From: Pandoraea terrigena
Lineage (GTDB): Bacteria > Pseudomonadota > Gammaproteobacteria > Burkholderiales > Burkholderiaceae
Direction of reading: 5' to 3'
Assembly (NCBI RefSeq): GCF_902459705.1
Contig: NZ_CABPRU010000014.1
Location: 1 to 64,000 of the forward strand
DNA: 64,000 bases
Under the pieces are notes generated by a model that worked only from the letters and a program-made list of their open reading frames with translations, was not told where the DNA came from and ran no database searches. Numbering within the stretch: position 1 is the first letter of the stretch; each line of letters opens with the position of its first letter. The position numbers and the translations under genes are program-made. Below are positions 1-7,886 of this stretch, piece by piece.

Positions 1-111
1 ATACCGAAGAGCAAGGATTTTCGAAGCATGACCACCCACCCGGCCACGGCCGAAGCACTGAAAGAGATTCTGCGGGTAACTGCGAGAGATTGGGAGTTGA
101 GCAATGAGTGA
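1..111 (+). CDS. 3' end of an unidentified prophage gene (partial)
   Basis: An open frame runs in from base 1 and stops at 109-111, ending in residues ARDWELSNE. It contains an in-frame ATG at 28, so it may be either the tail of a longer gene or a 27-residue peptide. Its stop overlaps the start of the following DUF4224 gene by eight bases, as in a tightly packed phage operon. The visible part is too short to assign a function. Confidence 0.4.
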   Translation: MPKSKDFRSMTTHPATAEALKEILRVTARDWELSNE

Positions 112-316
112 TACGTTCTTGACTCGGCAAGAGGTGAAGGAGTTAACTGGTGCGCATAGCCGACAGCGGCAGATTGACACGCTGCGACTTCAACGCGTGC
201 CGTTCTTCGTCAATGCTGCTGGCTGGCCGGTTGTGACGCGGGCCGTTCTGAGCGGCGATCGCGCTGCCCCACAGCAGGCAACAGGATGGGCGCCGCGCGT
301 CCTGAGGACTGCATGA
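104..316 (+). CDS. DUF4224 domain-containing prophage protein
   Basis: This is a 70-residue protein with the pattern LTRQEVKELTG near the N-terminus, followed by QIDTLRLQRVPFFVNAAGWPVV. That matches the small DUF4224 family, which is commonly encoded immediately before phage integrases. The molecular role is unknown; a DNA-binding, excisionase-like accessory role is often suspected from size and context, and that is inference. The stop codon overlaps the integrase start (ATGA at 313-316), so the two are probably translationally coupled. Family identity rests on pattern recognition only. Confidence 0.75.
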   Translation: MSDTFLTRQEVKELTGAHSRQRQIDTLRLQRVPFFVNAAGWPVVTRAVLSGDRAAPQQATGWAPRVLRTA

Positions 317-1407
317 TGGGACGCAAGCCGTCGAAGAATTTGAATCTGCCCGTCGGTATGCGAGCCAGGCCGAGAGGGCAGAAGGTCTTTTACTACCTCG
401 ATAGAGGCGGTCGACCGCGTGTGGAAATTCCACTCGGGTCGGACTACGTGCTCGCGGTCGCGGAATACTCGCGGCTGCTCCAGGACGTTAAGGCGCCGGT
501 CGGAGGATTGTTCGATGACATGGCAAAGCGGTACGAACGCGAAGTCATCCCTACGAAGAAACCGGGAACCCAACGCGACAACCTACGCGAGCTTGAAGCT
601 CTCCGGGAGTTCTTCGCGGGCGCGCCATTGGCCGAGATCAAACCGTTGCATTTGCGCCAGTATATGGATTGGCGCCCACAATGGGGCCAAATCAAGGCGA
701 AGCGGATCAACGAACAGCGAGCCAAGGACGGCATGGCGCCTGTGAAGATTCCCCCACTCGGCGGCAATGTTCGCGCAAACCGTGAGAAAGCCCTCTTCAG
801 CCATATGTGGAACAAGGCCCGGGAATGGGGCTACACAGATGCCCCTAACCCTTGCGCCGGCGTCAAAGGCTATCGAGAGAGTGGGCGGGACGTGTACGTC
901 GATGATGACTTGTTCCGCCGCGTATACGACGCTGCAGTTCAACCTCTGCGCGACGCGATGGATCTAGCGTTCCTGACTGGGCAGCGCCCGTCGGATGCAC
1001 TGAAACTGACGGAAGCCGATATCAAGGATGGCGCGCTGTGGTTGCGCCAAGATAAAACTGGCACGCCGGTACGCATCTCAATCGAGGGTCAGTTGAGCAA
1101 TGTGATCGAGCGAGTCAAGGCTCGCAAGACCGCAAGCAAGGTCAGAGCCTTGGCGCTAGTCTGCGAGGCCAACGGGCGGCCGCTCAGTGCGCGCGCGCTC
1201 CGAACGATGTTTGATGACGCCCGCGAAGAGGCCGGGATCGAGAAATCTGCTTTCCAGTTCCGTGACCTTCGAGCGAAGGCCGCGACCGAGAAAGACATGA
1301 CCGAAGGCATCGGTGCAGCACGCGACCAGCTCGGCCACTCGTCGGAAGCCATGACCCGGAAATACGTGCGCCACCGCGCGGGAAAACTGGTAAAACCGAC
1401 GCGCTGA
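313..1407 (+). CDS. tyrosine-type site-specific integrase
   Basis: The 364-residue protein catalyses integration and excision of the element by recombining att sites. The C-terminal catalytic half shows the Arg box (TGQRPSDALKL), then FRDLRAK, the LGHSS box and the Tyr nucleophile in TRKYVR, about 20 residues from the end. The first His of the usual R-H-R-H-Y set is Arg here (FRDLR rather than HDLR), a variation seen in integrases linked to DUF4224. The start at 313 is chosen because it overlaps the upstream stop by ATGA; an in-frame ATG also exists at 316. Transcription runs towards the attachment site 118 bases downstream. Confidence 0.9.
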   Translation: MMGRKPSKNLNLPVGMRARPRGQKVFYYLDRGGRPRVEIPLGSDYVLAVAEYSRLLQDVKAPVGGLFDDMAKRYEREVIPTKKPGTQRDNLRELEALREFFAGAPLAEIKPLHLRQYMDWRPQWGQIKAKRINEQRAKDGMAPVKIPPLGGNVRANREKALFSHMWNKAREWGYTDAPNPCAGVKGYRESGRDVYVDDDLFRRVYDAAVQPLRDAMDLAFLTGQRPSDALKLTEADIKDGALWLRQDKTGTPVRISIEGQLSNVIERVKARKTASKVRALALVCEANGRPLSARALRTMFDDAREEAGIEKSAFQFRDLRAKAATEKDMTEGIGAARDQLGHSSEAMTRKYVRHRAGKLVKPTR

Positions 1408-1524
1408 AAATGTTCCGCAATTTTTCATGGTGCCTTGATACATAAGGCTTTCAGCCTGTGGATAAGTGGTAGTTTGAGGAATATGTTTACGGCATAAATC
1501 CTTGATTTTTCTAGTATCCCCGCA

Positions 1525-1580
1525 GGACTCAAAATCCCCCGCCGCAAGGCGTGCCGGTTCGATTCCGGCCCTGGGCACCA
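1525..1580 (+). other. attachment-site repeat: 3' fragment of tRNA-Leu(CAA)
   Basis: The bases read as the 3' half of a leucine tRNA: anticodon loop CTCAAAA with anticodon CAA at 1530-1532, a short variable arm, a T arm (GCCGG, TTCGATT, CCGGC), then the acceptor strand CCTGGGC and ACCA ending at 1580. The 5' half is absent: upstream bases do not complete the anticodon stem, the D arm or an acceptor partner (GCCCAGG expected). This is therefore a displaced 3' end, not a functional tRNA, and marks the chromosome-element junction. Confidence 0.85.
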
Positions 1581-1745
1581 CAATATCTATATCCTGCAAG
1601 GCTTCCTTGTCTGTTTGGCGCAATGGCGCGGGGTCATCGCATGTGCGCTGGATCGGCAACGCACACCAATGCGAATCCACGCGCGATAGCTCAGATGAAA
1701 TCTCCCCGACTCATAGCACCGCCATAGAAAATTTGTATGTGTCGC

Positions 1746-1868
1746 TCATAGTCGATCCGGCCATTTACCATGCATCAATGTCCACACCGCCCCCGCGAGC
1801 GCGACGGACGGTGTCAAGAATTTGGCGATCTTCCCGAGTACTCCAAGGAAGTGGATGCCACCCTGCAT
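1746..1868 (-). CDS. 40-residue membrane-segment peptide, phage-like
   Basis: The ORF begins with an ATG six bases after the stop of the small gene at 1872-2006 and encodes a 40-residue peptide. A short amphipathic start (FLGVLGKIAKF) is followed by a hydrophobic stretch (PSVALAGAVWTLM) and the tail HGKWPDRL. It could be one transmembrane helix. The close spacing to the preceding ORF and the prophage boundary nearby suggest a phage remnant, possibly from a lysis module; that is inference. No family is recognised. Further short overlapping frames downstream (ATGA at 1748) are too short to call. Confidence 0.4.
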   Translation of the reverse strand: MQGGIHFLGVLGKIAKFLTPSVALAGAVWTLMHGKWPDRL

Positions 1869-1871
1869 GAT

Positions 1872-2006
1872 CTAAAAGACCTCGATCAGGCCCTTCATGG
1901 CCTCACCGGTCGCTTTGGTCTGCATCGTGTTTGCGACCATTTCGGCCCGCATCGCCGCAAGATGCTGGCTCACGAATGCGCGAAGATCACTCTCGAACAT
2001 TTCCAT
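1872..2006 (-). CDS. 44-residue small protein, phage-like
   Basis: The peptide starts MEMFESDLRAFVSQH and ends KGLIEVF, with a helical, charged composition; a second ATG lies two codons in. In-frame codons continue upstream without a stop (reading GILDQEQIMEMF), so a non-ATG start is possible. It is followed directly by the membrane-segment ORF at 1746-1868, and the pair looks like a two-gene unit. I do not recognise the family. The support is a plausible protein-like composition and gene coupling only. Confidence 0.4.
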   Translation of the reverse strand: MEMFESDLRAFVSQHLAAMRAEMVANTMQTKATGEAMKGLIEVF

Positions 2007-2040
2007 GATCTGTTCCTGATCCAGGATTCCCCGGAAATGA

Positions 2041-2058
2041 AAAAGCCACCCTCGGGTG
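2041..2058 (-). terminator. possible intrinsic terminator on the minus strand
   Basis: Read on the minus strand, CACCCGAGGGTG can form a short hairpin and is followed by GGCTTTTTC. The stem is only four or five pairs with a tight loop. It resembles compact terminators found between phage genes, but no clear minus-strand gene ends just upstream of it. Confidence 0.3.
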
Positions 2059-2137
2059 ACTGATCTAAAAAGTTGTATGATTTCCGGCTATCTTTTTGCG
2101 CCGCAGCGGATACCCCCGCGGGAATAAAGCCAATCGA

Positions 2138-4192
2138 ATGCCCCAGAACTCCGAGAGCCGTCCTTTGCCCCGAGAAAATCAGCGAGAGCGTAATTCTCAC
2201 CCCGCATATCGGCCAGACATTGACGGCCTACGCGCCATCGCAATATTGTCTGTCGTGCTATTTCACGCCTGCCCGACGGCTGTTCAAGGCGGCTTCGTCG
2301 GCGTCGATGTTTTCTTTGTGATCTCCGGCTTCTTGATTTCAACGATCATTTTCAAAAGCCTGGTTCGTGGCGACTTCAGCTTTGGTCAGTTTTACGCTCA
2401 TCGGATCAAGCGCATTTTCCCGGCGCTTCTTGTCGTGATTCTTTCGTGTTTTGCCTTCGGATGGGCGGCCCTGTTTCCCCCCGAACTCCAGCAACTCGGC
2501 AAGCACATCGCAGGTGGCACGGGGTTCGTCCAGAACTTTGTCCTGTGGGGTGAATCCGGGTACTTCGATATAGATTCTGAAAGCAAGCCACTGATGCACC
2601 TGTGGTCCCTCGCCATTGAGGAGCAGTTCTATCTCATCTACCCGCTCTTTGTATTTGTCGCTTGGCGTTTGCGGCGGAATATCCTGGCTGCGCTGCTCGT
2701 GCTCACCACCTTGTCGTTCGTCTTGAACGTCCAGGGCGTGCAAACCGATCCGGTCCGCACATTTTTCCTGCCGCAAACGCGTTTTTGGGAGATTCTTGCC
2801 GGTTCGCTGCTTGCCTATGCCCAGACGTTCGAGGTGGTCAAGATCCAGCGATTACAGGGATGGCTGCGCTCACACGGCTCGGACGCTTTGGCGCGAAACG
2901 CGCTGTCTATAGCCGGGTTCATATTGATCGTTGGGACGGTATTTGGCCTGAATTCTGACATGCAGTTTCCAGGATGGTTGGCTGTGCCACCGGTAGCGGG
3001 TAGCTTCCTGCTATTACTTGCGGGACCAACGGCGTACGTAAATCGTACGTTGCTGAAAAATCGAACCCTTGTCTTTGTCGGGCTCATCAGCTATCCGCTC
3101 TATCTCTGGCACTGGCCGATCCTCTCGTTTCTACGCATTATTGTCGGGCAGTCTGCTCCACTCACACTTCGCCTTGCCGCCGTTGGCGCAAGCTTTGTTC
3201 TCGCATGGCTGACGTATCGACTGGTGGAGCGCCCAATCCGTCGGGGACGTAATACGTCGGCCAAAACGGCAGCCCTTTGCACCTTTGCGCTTGTTGCATT
3301 TGCCGTGGGCTACAGCACGTTCAGCAGCACGGGCTACCCGTCACGCCGTGTTGCCATGGACAATAGCTACGCAAGCGCAAAAGCCCAGTTCGAGAGTAAC
3401 GCACCGTCTGCCTGCGGCAATGATCAGGCATTCGCCGGGCTGGAACCTGTCTGCACCAAGTATCTCGCGGCTGGCGCGACGCAGACGGTATTTCTCTGGG
3501 GGGACTCTTCTGCCGAAGCCTGGTCACCGGTATTCCGACAGATCGCCTATCAGCGGAACATGAACGTCATCGTCGTGAGTCATCCGGCTTGCCCACCGAT
3601 CATTGGCGTGCGCGAGACGTCATTCGAATTTCCCCTGGAACAACAATACTGTGGCGATGGAAAAACCGGGGAGAAAGTACTGCGTGCCATCCGCGCTTCG
3701 AAGCCGAGTGCCATTTTTTTGATCGGAGCCTGGGACTACTTCGGCCCATTCCATCACAGCGCGCTTACCGACTCGCCGGATGACAAAACCGCTACCGAAA
3801 AAACGACCATCAAAGCCCTTTCTGACAAAGTTCCGGCAACGCTTAACGCGCTGTCAAGCATTGCAAAAGTGGTGGTTTTCAAAAGCTGGCCAATCCTTGG
3901 CTCCGATCCGGACTATGGTGTTGTTCGACTCCCATTCCTCGGACGAACAACTTCTCGTGAGCTTCAGACGAACGAACGTCACGAGCTTGAGGGAGCGTTT
4001 ATCAATGAGATCTTCGAGAAATCAAACGTCGCGAACATAACGTATTTCGACCCATCGCACGCGATCTGTGCAACCGTATGCGCGACGACGAAGGACGGGG
4101 TCCGTCTATACTCCGACCGATATCACATCACGGCAGCCGGAAGCATATTGTTCGAAAAACAAATTGCGAAGCTGATTCCGGTTGGCGATTGA
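2138..4192 (+). CDS. acyltransferase 3 family protein with C-terminal SGNH domain (OafA/YrhL-like)
   Basis: This 684-residue inner-membrane enzyme probably O-acetylates a surface or extracellular polysaccharide. The N-terminal half is an acyltransferase-3 domain: YRPDIDGLRAIAILSVVLFH near residue 24, then VGVDVFFVISGFL, and about ten hydrophobic segments. The C-terminal half from about residue 400 is an SGNH domain with the block I nucleophile in WGDSS and the D-x-x-H pair in SDRYHIT near the end. ATG 2138 is preferred; an upstream TTG at 2096 would add 14 atypical residues. Base composition is visibly less GC-rich than the genes further right, suggesting acquisition. It stands alone beside the att site. 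Confidence 0.88.
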   Translation: MPQNSESRPLPRENQRERNSHPAYRPDIDGLRAIAILSVVLFHACPTAVQGGFVGVDVFFVISGFLISTIIFKSLVRGDFSFGQFYAHRIKRIFPALLVVILSCFAFGWAALFPPELQQLGKHIAGGTGFVQNFVLWGESGYFDIDSESKPLMHLWSLAIEEQFYLIYPLFVFVAWRLRRNILAALLVLTTLSFVLNVQGVQTDPVRTFFLPQTRFWEILAGSLLAYAQTFEVVKIQRLQGWLRSHGSDALARNALSIAGFILIVGTVFGLNSDMQFPGWLAVPPVAGSFLLLLAGPTAYVNRTLLKNRTLVFVGLISYPLYLWHWPILSFLRIIVGQSAPLTLRLAAVGASFVLAWLTYRLVERPIRRGRNTSAKTAALCTFALVAFAVGYSTFSSTGYPSRRVAMDNSYASAKAQFESNAPSACGNDQAFAGLEPVCTKYLAAGATQTVFLWGDSSAEAWSPVFRQIAYQRNMNVIVVSHPACPPIIGVRETSFEFPLEQQYCGDGKTGEKVLRAIRASKPSAIFLIGAWDYFGPFHHSALTDSPDDKTATEKTTIKALSDKVPATLNALSSIAKVVVFKSWPILGSDPDYGVVRLPFLGRTTSRELQTNERHELEGAFINEIFEKSNVANITYFDPSHAICATVCATTKDGVRLYSDRYHITAAGSILFEKQIAKLIPVGD

Positions 4193-4483
4193 TTGGGAGA
4201 TTATTACGGCAGCTGATCCGATCAGCTCCGGGTAATAGCTTGGGCAGCAGCCACGGTCGTAGCAGCTCGCAGTTCAGCCTTCAGCATCTGCAGCTTGCTG
4301 AAAGCAGCGCTGCCTTGGTGCTCCCCCGGATTCTAGAACGCGATGCTACCGAAGACGGGGGGACGTCGGGTTTGCCACGCAGCGGCGCGGCGTTGAAAAC
4401 GCCAGCCGTGATTCCCGCTGCGCCGCTTCGCGGCCACGCCTCGGTGCAAACACCATACGGGCTTCTTGCGAAGTCGAATCCCG
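4193..4483. other. intergenic region with palindromes; no gene assigned
   Basis: No convincing ORF is present. A roughly 30-codon minus-strand open stretch ending at about 4230 reads FSKLQMLKAELRAA but lacks a clear start. A hairpin GGCGTT-GAA-AACGCC lies at 4389-4403, and a long palindrome lies at 4202-4237. Confidence 0.5.
4202..4237. repeat. imperfect 36-bp inverted repeat
   Basis: The core is a perfect palindrome, AGCTGATC-C-GATCAGCT at 4211-4227, flanked by a second pair of complementary arms, TATTAC at 4202-4207 and GTAATA at 4232-4237, with a small GC internal loop. It starts ten bases after the acyltransferase stop. It may terminate that gene (but lacks a T run), bind a protein, or be a relic of an insertion end. 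Confidence 0.6.
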
Positions 4484-5446
4484 TCAGACCGGGTTCAGCA
4501 CGCTGCGCCCCTCAAGCACAGCCGCCACATTATCCAACGCGACGAACCCCATCTGGTCGCGCGTCTCGATCGTCGCGCTCGCCATGTGAGGGGTAAGAAA
4601 TACGTTGTCCAGCGATGCGAAGCGGGCATCGATATTGGGCTCATTTCGATACACATCGAGCCCCGCGCCGAAAAGATGTCCCGACGTCAACGCACCGTAA
4701 AGTGCATCTTCGTCCACCAGATCTCCACGCGCCGCATTCACGAATACCGCCCCCTTCGGCATGAGGTCGAACTGCTGCTTCGTCATGAGTGGTGACCCGC
4801 CACCGGGAACATGCAGCGAGACCACCTGGCAATGCGGAAGCAGCTCCGTGAGGCTGGGATAGAACACCGCCCCGTTCTCCAGCGCTGGCGACGTCCGCTG
4901 GATGTCGGTGTAGGCCACCTTCATGCCAAACGCCTGCGCGCGCTTTGCCACCGCTCGTCCAATACGTCCGAAACCCACGATGCCAATCGTTTTTCCGTTG
5001 ACACGCGTCCCCAGCATGTCCGTCATGCCAAACGATTTCCCCCAACCGGCTCGCATGATCTTTTCGTATTCCGCCGCACGCCGACTTGCTGCCAGCACCA
5101 GCAACATGGCAAAGTCCGCCGTGCATTCGGTCAACGCGTCGGGCGCGTTCGTCACGACGATGCCTCGTTCACGGGCAAACGCCACGTTCATGTGATCAAC
5201 GCCCGCGCTAGCGTTGGCAATGACCTTCACCGTGGCTGGCAACGCTGCAATGTGCGCTTCCTGCAAGCCTGATTTCTTCCCCACCAGAACCGCTGGCACG
5301 TCGTGCGCCTTACAGAACTCCACCACCGCCCATGAGTCCATATCAGACTCGGTTACGTAGGCATTGAACTCCGACAATGCACGGCTCGCCACGGCTTGTG
5401 GCACTTTTCGCGCGATCAACAGTTGAGTGCGGGGGCTTTGCGACAT
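4484..5446 (-). CDS. D-isomer-specific 2-hydroxyacid dehydrogenase
   Basis: The 320-residue NAD(P)-dependent cytosolic oxidoreductase reduces a 2-keto acid (glyoxylate, hydroxypyruvate or 2-ketogluconate type) to the D-hydroxy acid. The nucleotide fold shows GFGRIGRAVAKR near residue 150. Catalytic residues are visible: Arg in NAARGDLVDE, Glu in LDVYRNEP and His in TPHMASAT. The start at 5446 is fixed by the strong ribosome site GGAGGAAAG seven to eight bases upstream; the longer frame to 5476 adds an unlikely prefix. It is divergent from the SDR-MFS-VOC set and shares its promoter region and operators, so it probably acts in the same pathway. The exact substrate is unknown. Confidence 0.88.
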   Translation of the reverse strand: MSQSPRTQLLIARKVPQAVASRALSEFNAYVTESDMDSWAVVEFCKAHDVPAVLVGKKSGLQEAHIAALPATVKVIANASAGVDHMNVAFARERGIVVTNAPDALTECTADFAMLLVLAASRRAAEYEKIMRAGWGKSFGMTDMLGTRVNGKTIGIVGFGRIGRAVAKRAQAFGMKVAYTDIQRTSPALENGAVFYPSLTELLPHCQVVSLHVPGGGSPLMTKQQFDLMPKGAVFVNAARGDLVDEDALYGALTSGHLFGAGLDVYRNEPNIDARFASLDNVFLTPHMASATIETRDQMGFVALDNVAAVLEGRSVLNPV

Positions 5447-5507
5447 GTTCTTTCCTCCAGGTAGACGGTCGCACAAAGACTACGGAACGCGCCAGCCCAA
5501 GGTCAAT

Positions 5508-5526
5508 GTTGATTGAATCAATCAAC
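5508..5526. promoter_or_regulatory. palindromic operator 1 in the divergent promoter
   Basis: The 19-bp perfect palindrome GTTGATTGAATCAATCAAC is centred at 5517, 62 bases upstream of the hydroxyacid dehydrogenase start. Its half-site TTGATT recurs in a second site at 5641-5657. Perfect symmetry and duplication support a dimeric regulator site. Confidence 0.65.
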
Positions 5527-5640
5527 CCATGACCGCCGCCAACGCGCGCCCTTCGATCGCATCCAACCATGAGATCCCCCGCCTCCATTCGCGTATCAGG
5601 AAAACCCTGAGGCGCCACCGCGTGGGTGCGCGTCTGGATG

Positions 5641-5657
5641 TTGATTGAGCGAATCAA
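5641..5657. promoter_or_regulatory. palindromic operator 2 in the divergent promoter
   Basis: TTGATT-GAGCG-AATCAA repeats the half-site and spacing of the palindrome at 5508-5526. It lies 65 bases upstream of the SDR start, so each divergent gene has one copy. The cognate regulator is not identified. Confidence 0.6.
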
Positions 5658-5721
5658 GATTGCCCGGCCGACTCAGCCGATGCCATTCTCAGCTCGTGAC
5701 CCACTGAGGAAAGGTAATGTC

Positions 5722-6480
5722 ATGTCGACTTCGAAGCAGTTCGCCGCCGTCACGGGTGCCGGTTCCGGCATCGGTCGAGCGGCCGCCATCGCCCTCGCCG
5801 CTTCCGGATTCACTGTCGCGTTGATCGGACGCACGGATGCGCCCCTTCACGAAACCAAAGCAGCCATCGACGATGCCGGCGGACACGCCCATATCGCGGC
5901 GGCCGACGTCGCCGATGAAGGTTCCGTAGACGCGGCGTTCGCGCAAATTGTGCGCGAGTTCGGACGTCTGGACGTCCTCTTCAATAACGCCGGACGCAAC
6001 GCCGGCGCCGTGCCGCTTGACGAGTACGCGCTCGATTTCTGGAACGACGTCGTCGCAACCAACCTGACGGGTGTGTTCCTGTGCGCGAGAGCCGCGTGGC
6101 GCATCATGAAAAATCAAACGCCGCAAGGCGGGCGGATTATCAACAACGGATCCATCTCGGCGCACTCCCCTCGCCCCAACACCATCGCCTACACCGCCAC
6201 CAAGCACGCCGTGTCGGGCATCACCAAATCATTGGCACTGGACGGCCGCCCCTATCGCATCGCCTGCAGCCAGATCGATATCGGCAATGCGGCAACGTCG
6301 CTCACGGAGCGGATGACGCGTGGCGTGCTTCAGGCCGACGGAAGCGTGGTGCCGGAAGCCCGAATCGACGTCTCGCATGTCGCTAACGCGGTCACCCACA
6401 TCGCCAGCCTCCCGCTCGAAGCCAACGTGCTCAATATGACCATCATGGCCACCACCATGCCCTTCGTGGGCCGCGGATAA
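5722..6480 (+). CDS. SDR family NAD(P)-dependent oxidoreductase
   Basis: The 252-residue classical short-chain dehydrogenase oxidises or reduces a hydroxyl/carbonyl group. The cofactor motif TGAGSGIG is near residue 10, NNAG near 90, the catalytic Ser lies in NGSISAHS and the Tyr-Lys pair in YTATK. ATG 5722 is chosen over the upstream frame because of the ribosome site GAGGAAAGG. It is the first gene of a plus-strand set with the MFS carrier (57 bases on), a VOC protein and a citrate-synthase-like protein, ending at the hairpin at 8309-8335. The substrate is unknown. Confidence 0.87.
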   Translation: MSTSKQFAAVTGAGSGIGRAAAIALAASGFTVALIGRTDAPLHETKAAIDDAGGHAHIAAADVADEGSVDAAFAQIVREFGRLDVLFNNAGRNAGAVPLDEYALDFWNDVVATNLTGVFLCARAAWRIMKNQTPQGGRIINNGSISAHSPRPNTIAYTATKHAVSGITKSLALDGRPYRIACSQIDIGNAATSLTERMTRGVLQADGSVVPEARIDVSHVANAVTHIASLPLEANVLNMTIMATTMPFVGRG

Positions 6481-6537
6481 CCCACCCGCCTGCCCCACAA
6501 AAACAGCCACAGGCAGGCCCCCGATTAGGAGACATCA

Positions 6538-7860
6538 ATGAAATTCGCAGAGGAACAACACCTGTCGACGCTCGACACAACATCTTGCGATAGCTCGGCA
6601 AGACCGTCAAAGGTCAGATATGTCGTGCTATCGATGTTGCTGGTCGCGACGATTCTGAACTACGTCGACCGATCCGCCCTCGGCATCGTCGCCCCAAGCC
6701 TTTCAAAAGACCTCGTTTTGAGCAAGATGCAGATGGGAGAGCTGTTCGCTGCATTCGGTCTCGCGTACTCCATCGCCTTGCTACCCAGCGGCATCCTTAC
6801 CGACGTGCTTGGCTCACGGATTGCCTATGCACTCTCGCTGGTCGGATGGTCGCTAGCGACGGTAACGCAGGGGTTGGCCAACGGATATCACATGTTGCTT
6901 GGCTCCCGCCTGACGATGGGCGCGCTTGAGGCCCCCGCGTTTCCATCGAATGCGCGCGCGGTGACGCTATGGTTTCCAACGCAGGAGCGCGGATTCGCGA
7001 CCAGCGTCTACGTCATGGGACAGTACATCGGGACGCCAATTTTTACCGGACTTCTGCTGTGGATATCGGCAGTCGCCGGATGGCGTTCCGTGTTCTTCGT
7101 CACGGGCGGCTTCGGCATTCTCTTCAGCGTGATCTGGTTCTGTGCGTACCGGGATCCCTCGCGGCATCGCTGGGTGAACAAGGCGGAACTCGAGTACATC
7201 AACGAAGCGCGCTCCCCGTCCGCCCAAAAATCGCGAGAGAAGTTCAACTGGCGCATGGCGCTCAAACTGCTCGGATATCGCCAGATTCTGGCCATTTGCC
7301 TCGGCAAGTTCTGCAACAACACGATCCTGGTGTTTTTTACCACCTGGTTCATGACGTACCTGGCCGAGGCTCGTCATATGTCCATGATCAAGGTCGGGAT
7401 CTACCAGGCACTGCCCTTCCTGGGCGCAACACTCGGCATTCTCGTCGCAGGTTGCCTCTCGGACTTCTTCATTCGCCGCGGCGTCTCCCTCTCCGCCGCG
7501 CGCAAAGCGCCGCTGGTGATTGGAACGTTGCTCGGGTCGTCCATCGTCCTGGTGAATTTTGTCGAATCCAACGCGTGGGTCATCGCCATTCTGACCATTG
7601 CCTTCTTTGCGCAAGGTGTCGGGTCGATGTCCTGGGCCGCCGTGTCCGAGATCGCGCCGCGCCAGTATGTCGGCCTCACCAGCAGCATCACGAGCCTCGC
7701 CGCCAACATCGCTGCCGTAACGACGCCGCTGATGATCGGTTACGTCATTCAGCATACGGGGCACTTCTACTGGGCGCTGAATCTCATGGGCGCGATCTGC
7801 CTGCTCGGCACGTTCTCGTATTCCGTTCTCCTGGGCAAGCTCTCAAGAATCGAGCTTTGA
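6538..7860 (+). CDS. MFS transporter, anion:cation symporter (organic acid) type
   Basis: The 440-residue inner-membrane carrier has about 12 hydrophobic segments. The first helix contains NYVDRSALGIVAPSL, typical of the ACS branch that imports sugar acids and hydroxycarboxylates. A loop with DVLGSRIAYALSLVGWS follows helix two. The ribosome site is GGAG, six to ten bases upstream. Its position between the SDR and the VOC gene suggests it brings in the hydroxy acid that the neighbouring dehydrogenases use. The substrate is not deducible. Confidence 0.88.
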   Translation: MKFAEEQHLSTLDTTSCDSSARPSKVRYVVLSMLLVATILNYVDRSALGIVAPSLSKDLVLSKMQMGELFAAFGLAYSIALLPSGILTDVLGSRIAYALSLVGWSLATVTQGLANGYHMLLGSRLTMGALEAPAFPSNARAVTLWFPTQERGFATSVYVMGQYIGTPIFTGLLLWISAVAGWRSVFFVTGGFGILFSVIWFCAYRDPSRHRWVNKAELEYINEARSPSAQKSREKFNWRMALKLLGYRQILAICLGKFCNNTILVFFTTWFMTYLAEARHMSMIKVGIYQALPFLGATLGILVAGCLSDFFIRRGVSLSAARKAPLVIGTLLGSSIVLVNFVESNAWVIAILTIAFFAQGVGSMSWAAVSEIAPRQYVGLTSSITSLAANIAAVTTPLMIGYVIQHTGHFYWALNLMGAICLLGTFSYSVLLGKLSRIEL

Positions 7861-7886
7861 ACGCCCCCGACTATCGATGAAACATC

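Larger units (their letters stand above)
1..1580. mobile_element. right end of an integrated prophage or genomic island (partial)
   Basis: The segment holds overlapping small genes of phage type (DUF4224 protein, then tyrosine integrase) and ends at a 3' tRNA-Leu fragment. An integrase pointing at a truncated tRNA 3' end is the standard picture of one boundary of an element inserted in a tRNA gene. The intact tRNA and the rest of the element should lie left of this window. The left limit is unknown, so the extent given is only what is visible. Confidence 0.75.

Noticed and set aside
1525-1580. functional tRNA-Leu gene
   Set aside because: Only the anticodon loop to 3' end is present; the acceptor 5' strand and D arm are missing.
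1770-2063. 97-codon plus-strand frame after the att site
   Set aside because: It has no ribosome site and a His-rich composition, and overlaps two minus-strand ORFs with better protein character and coupling.
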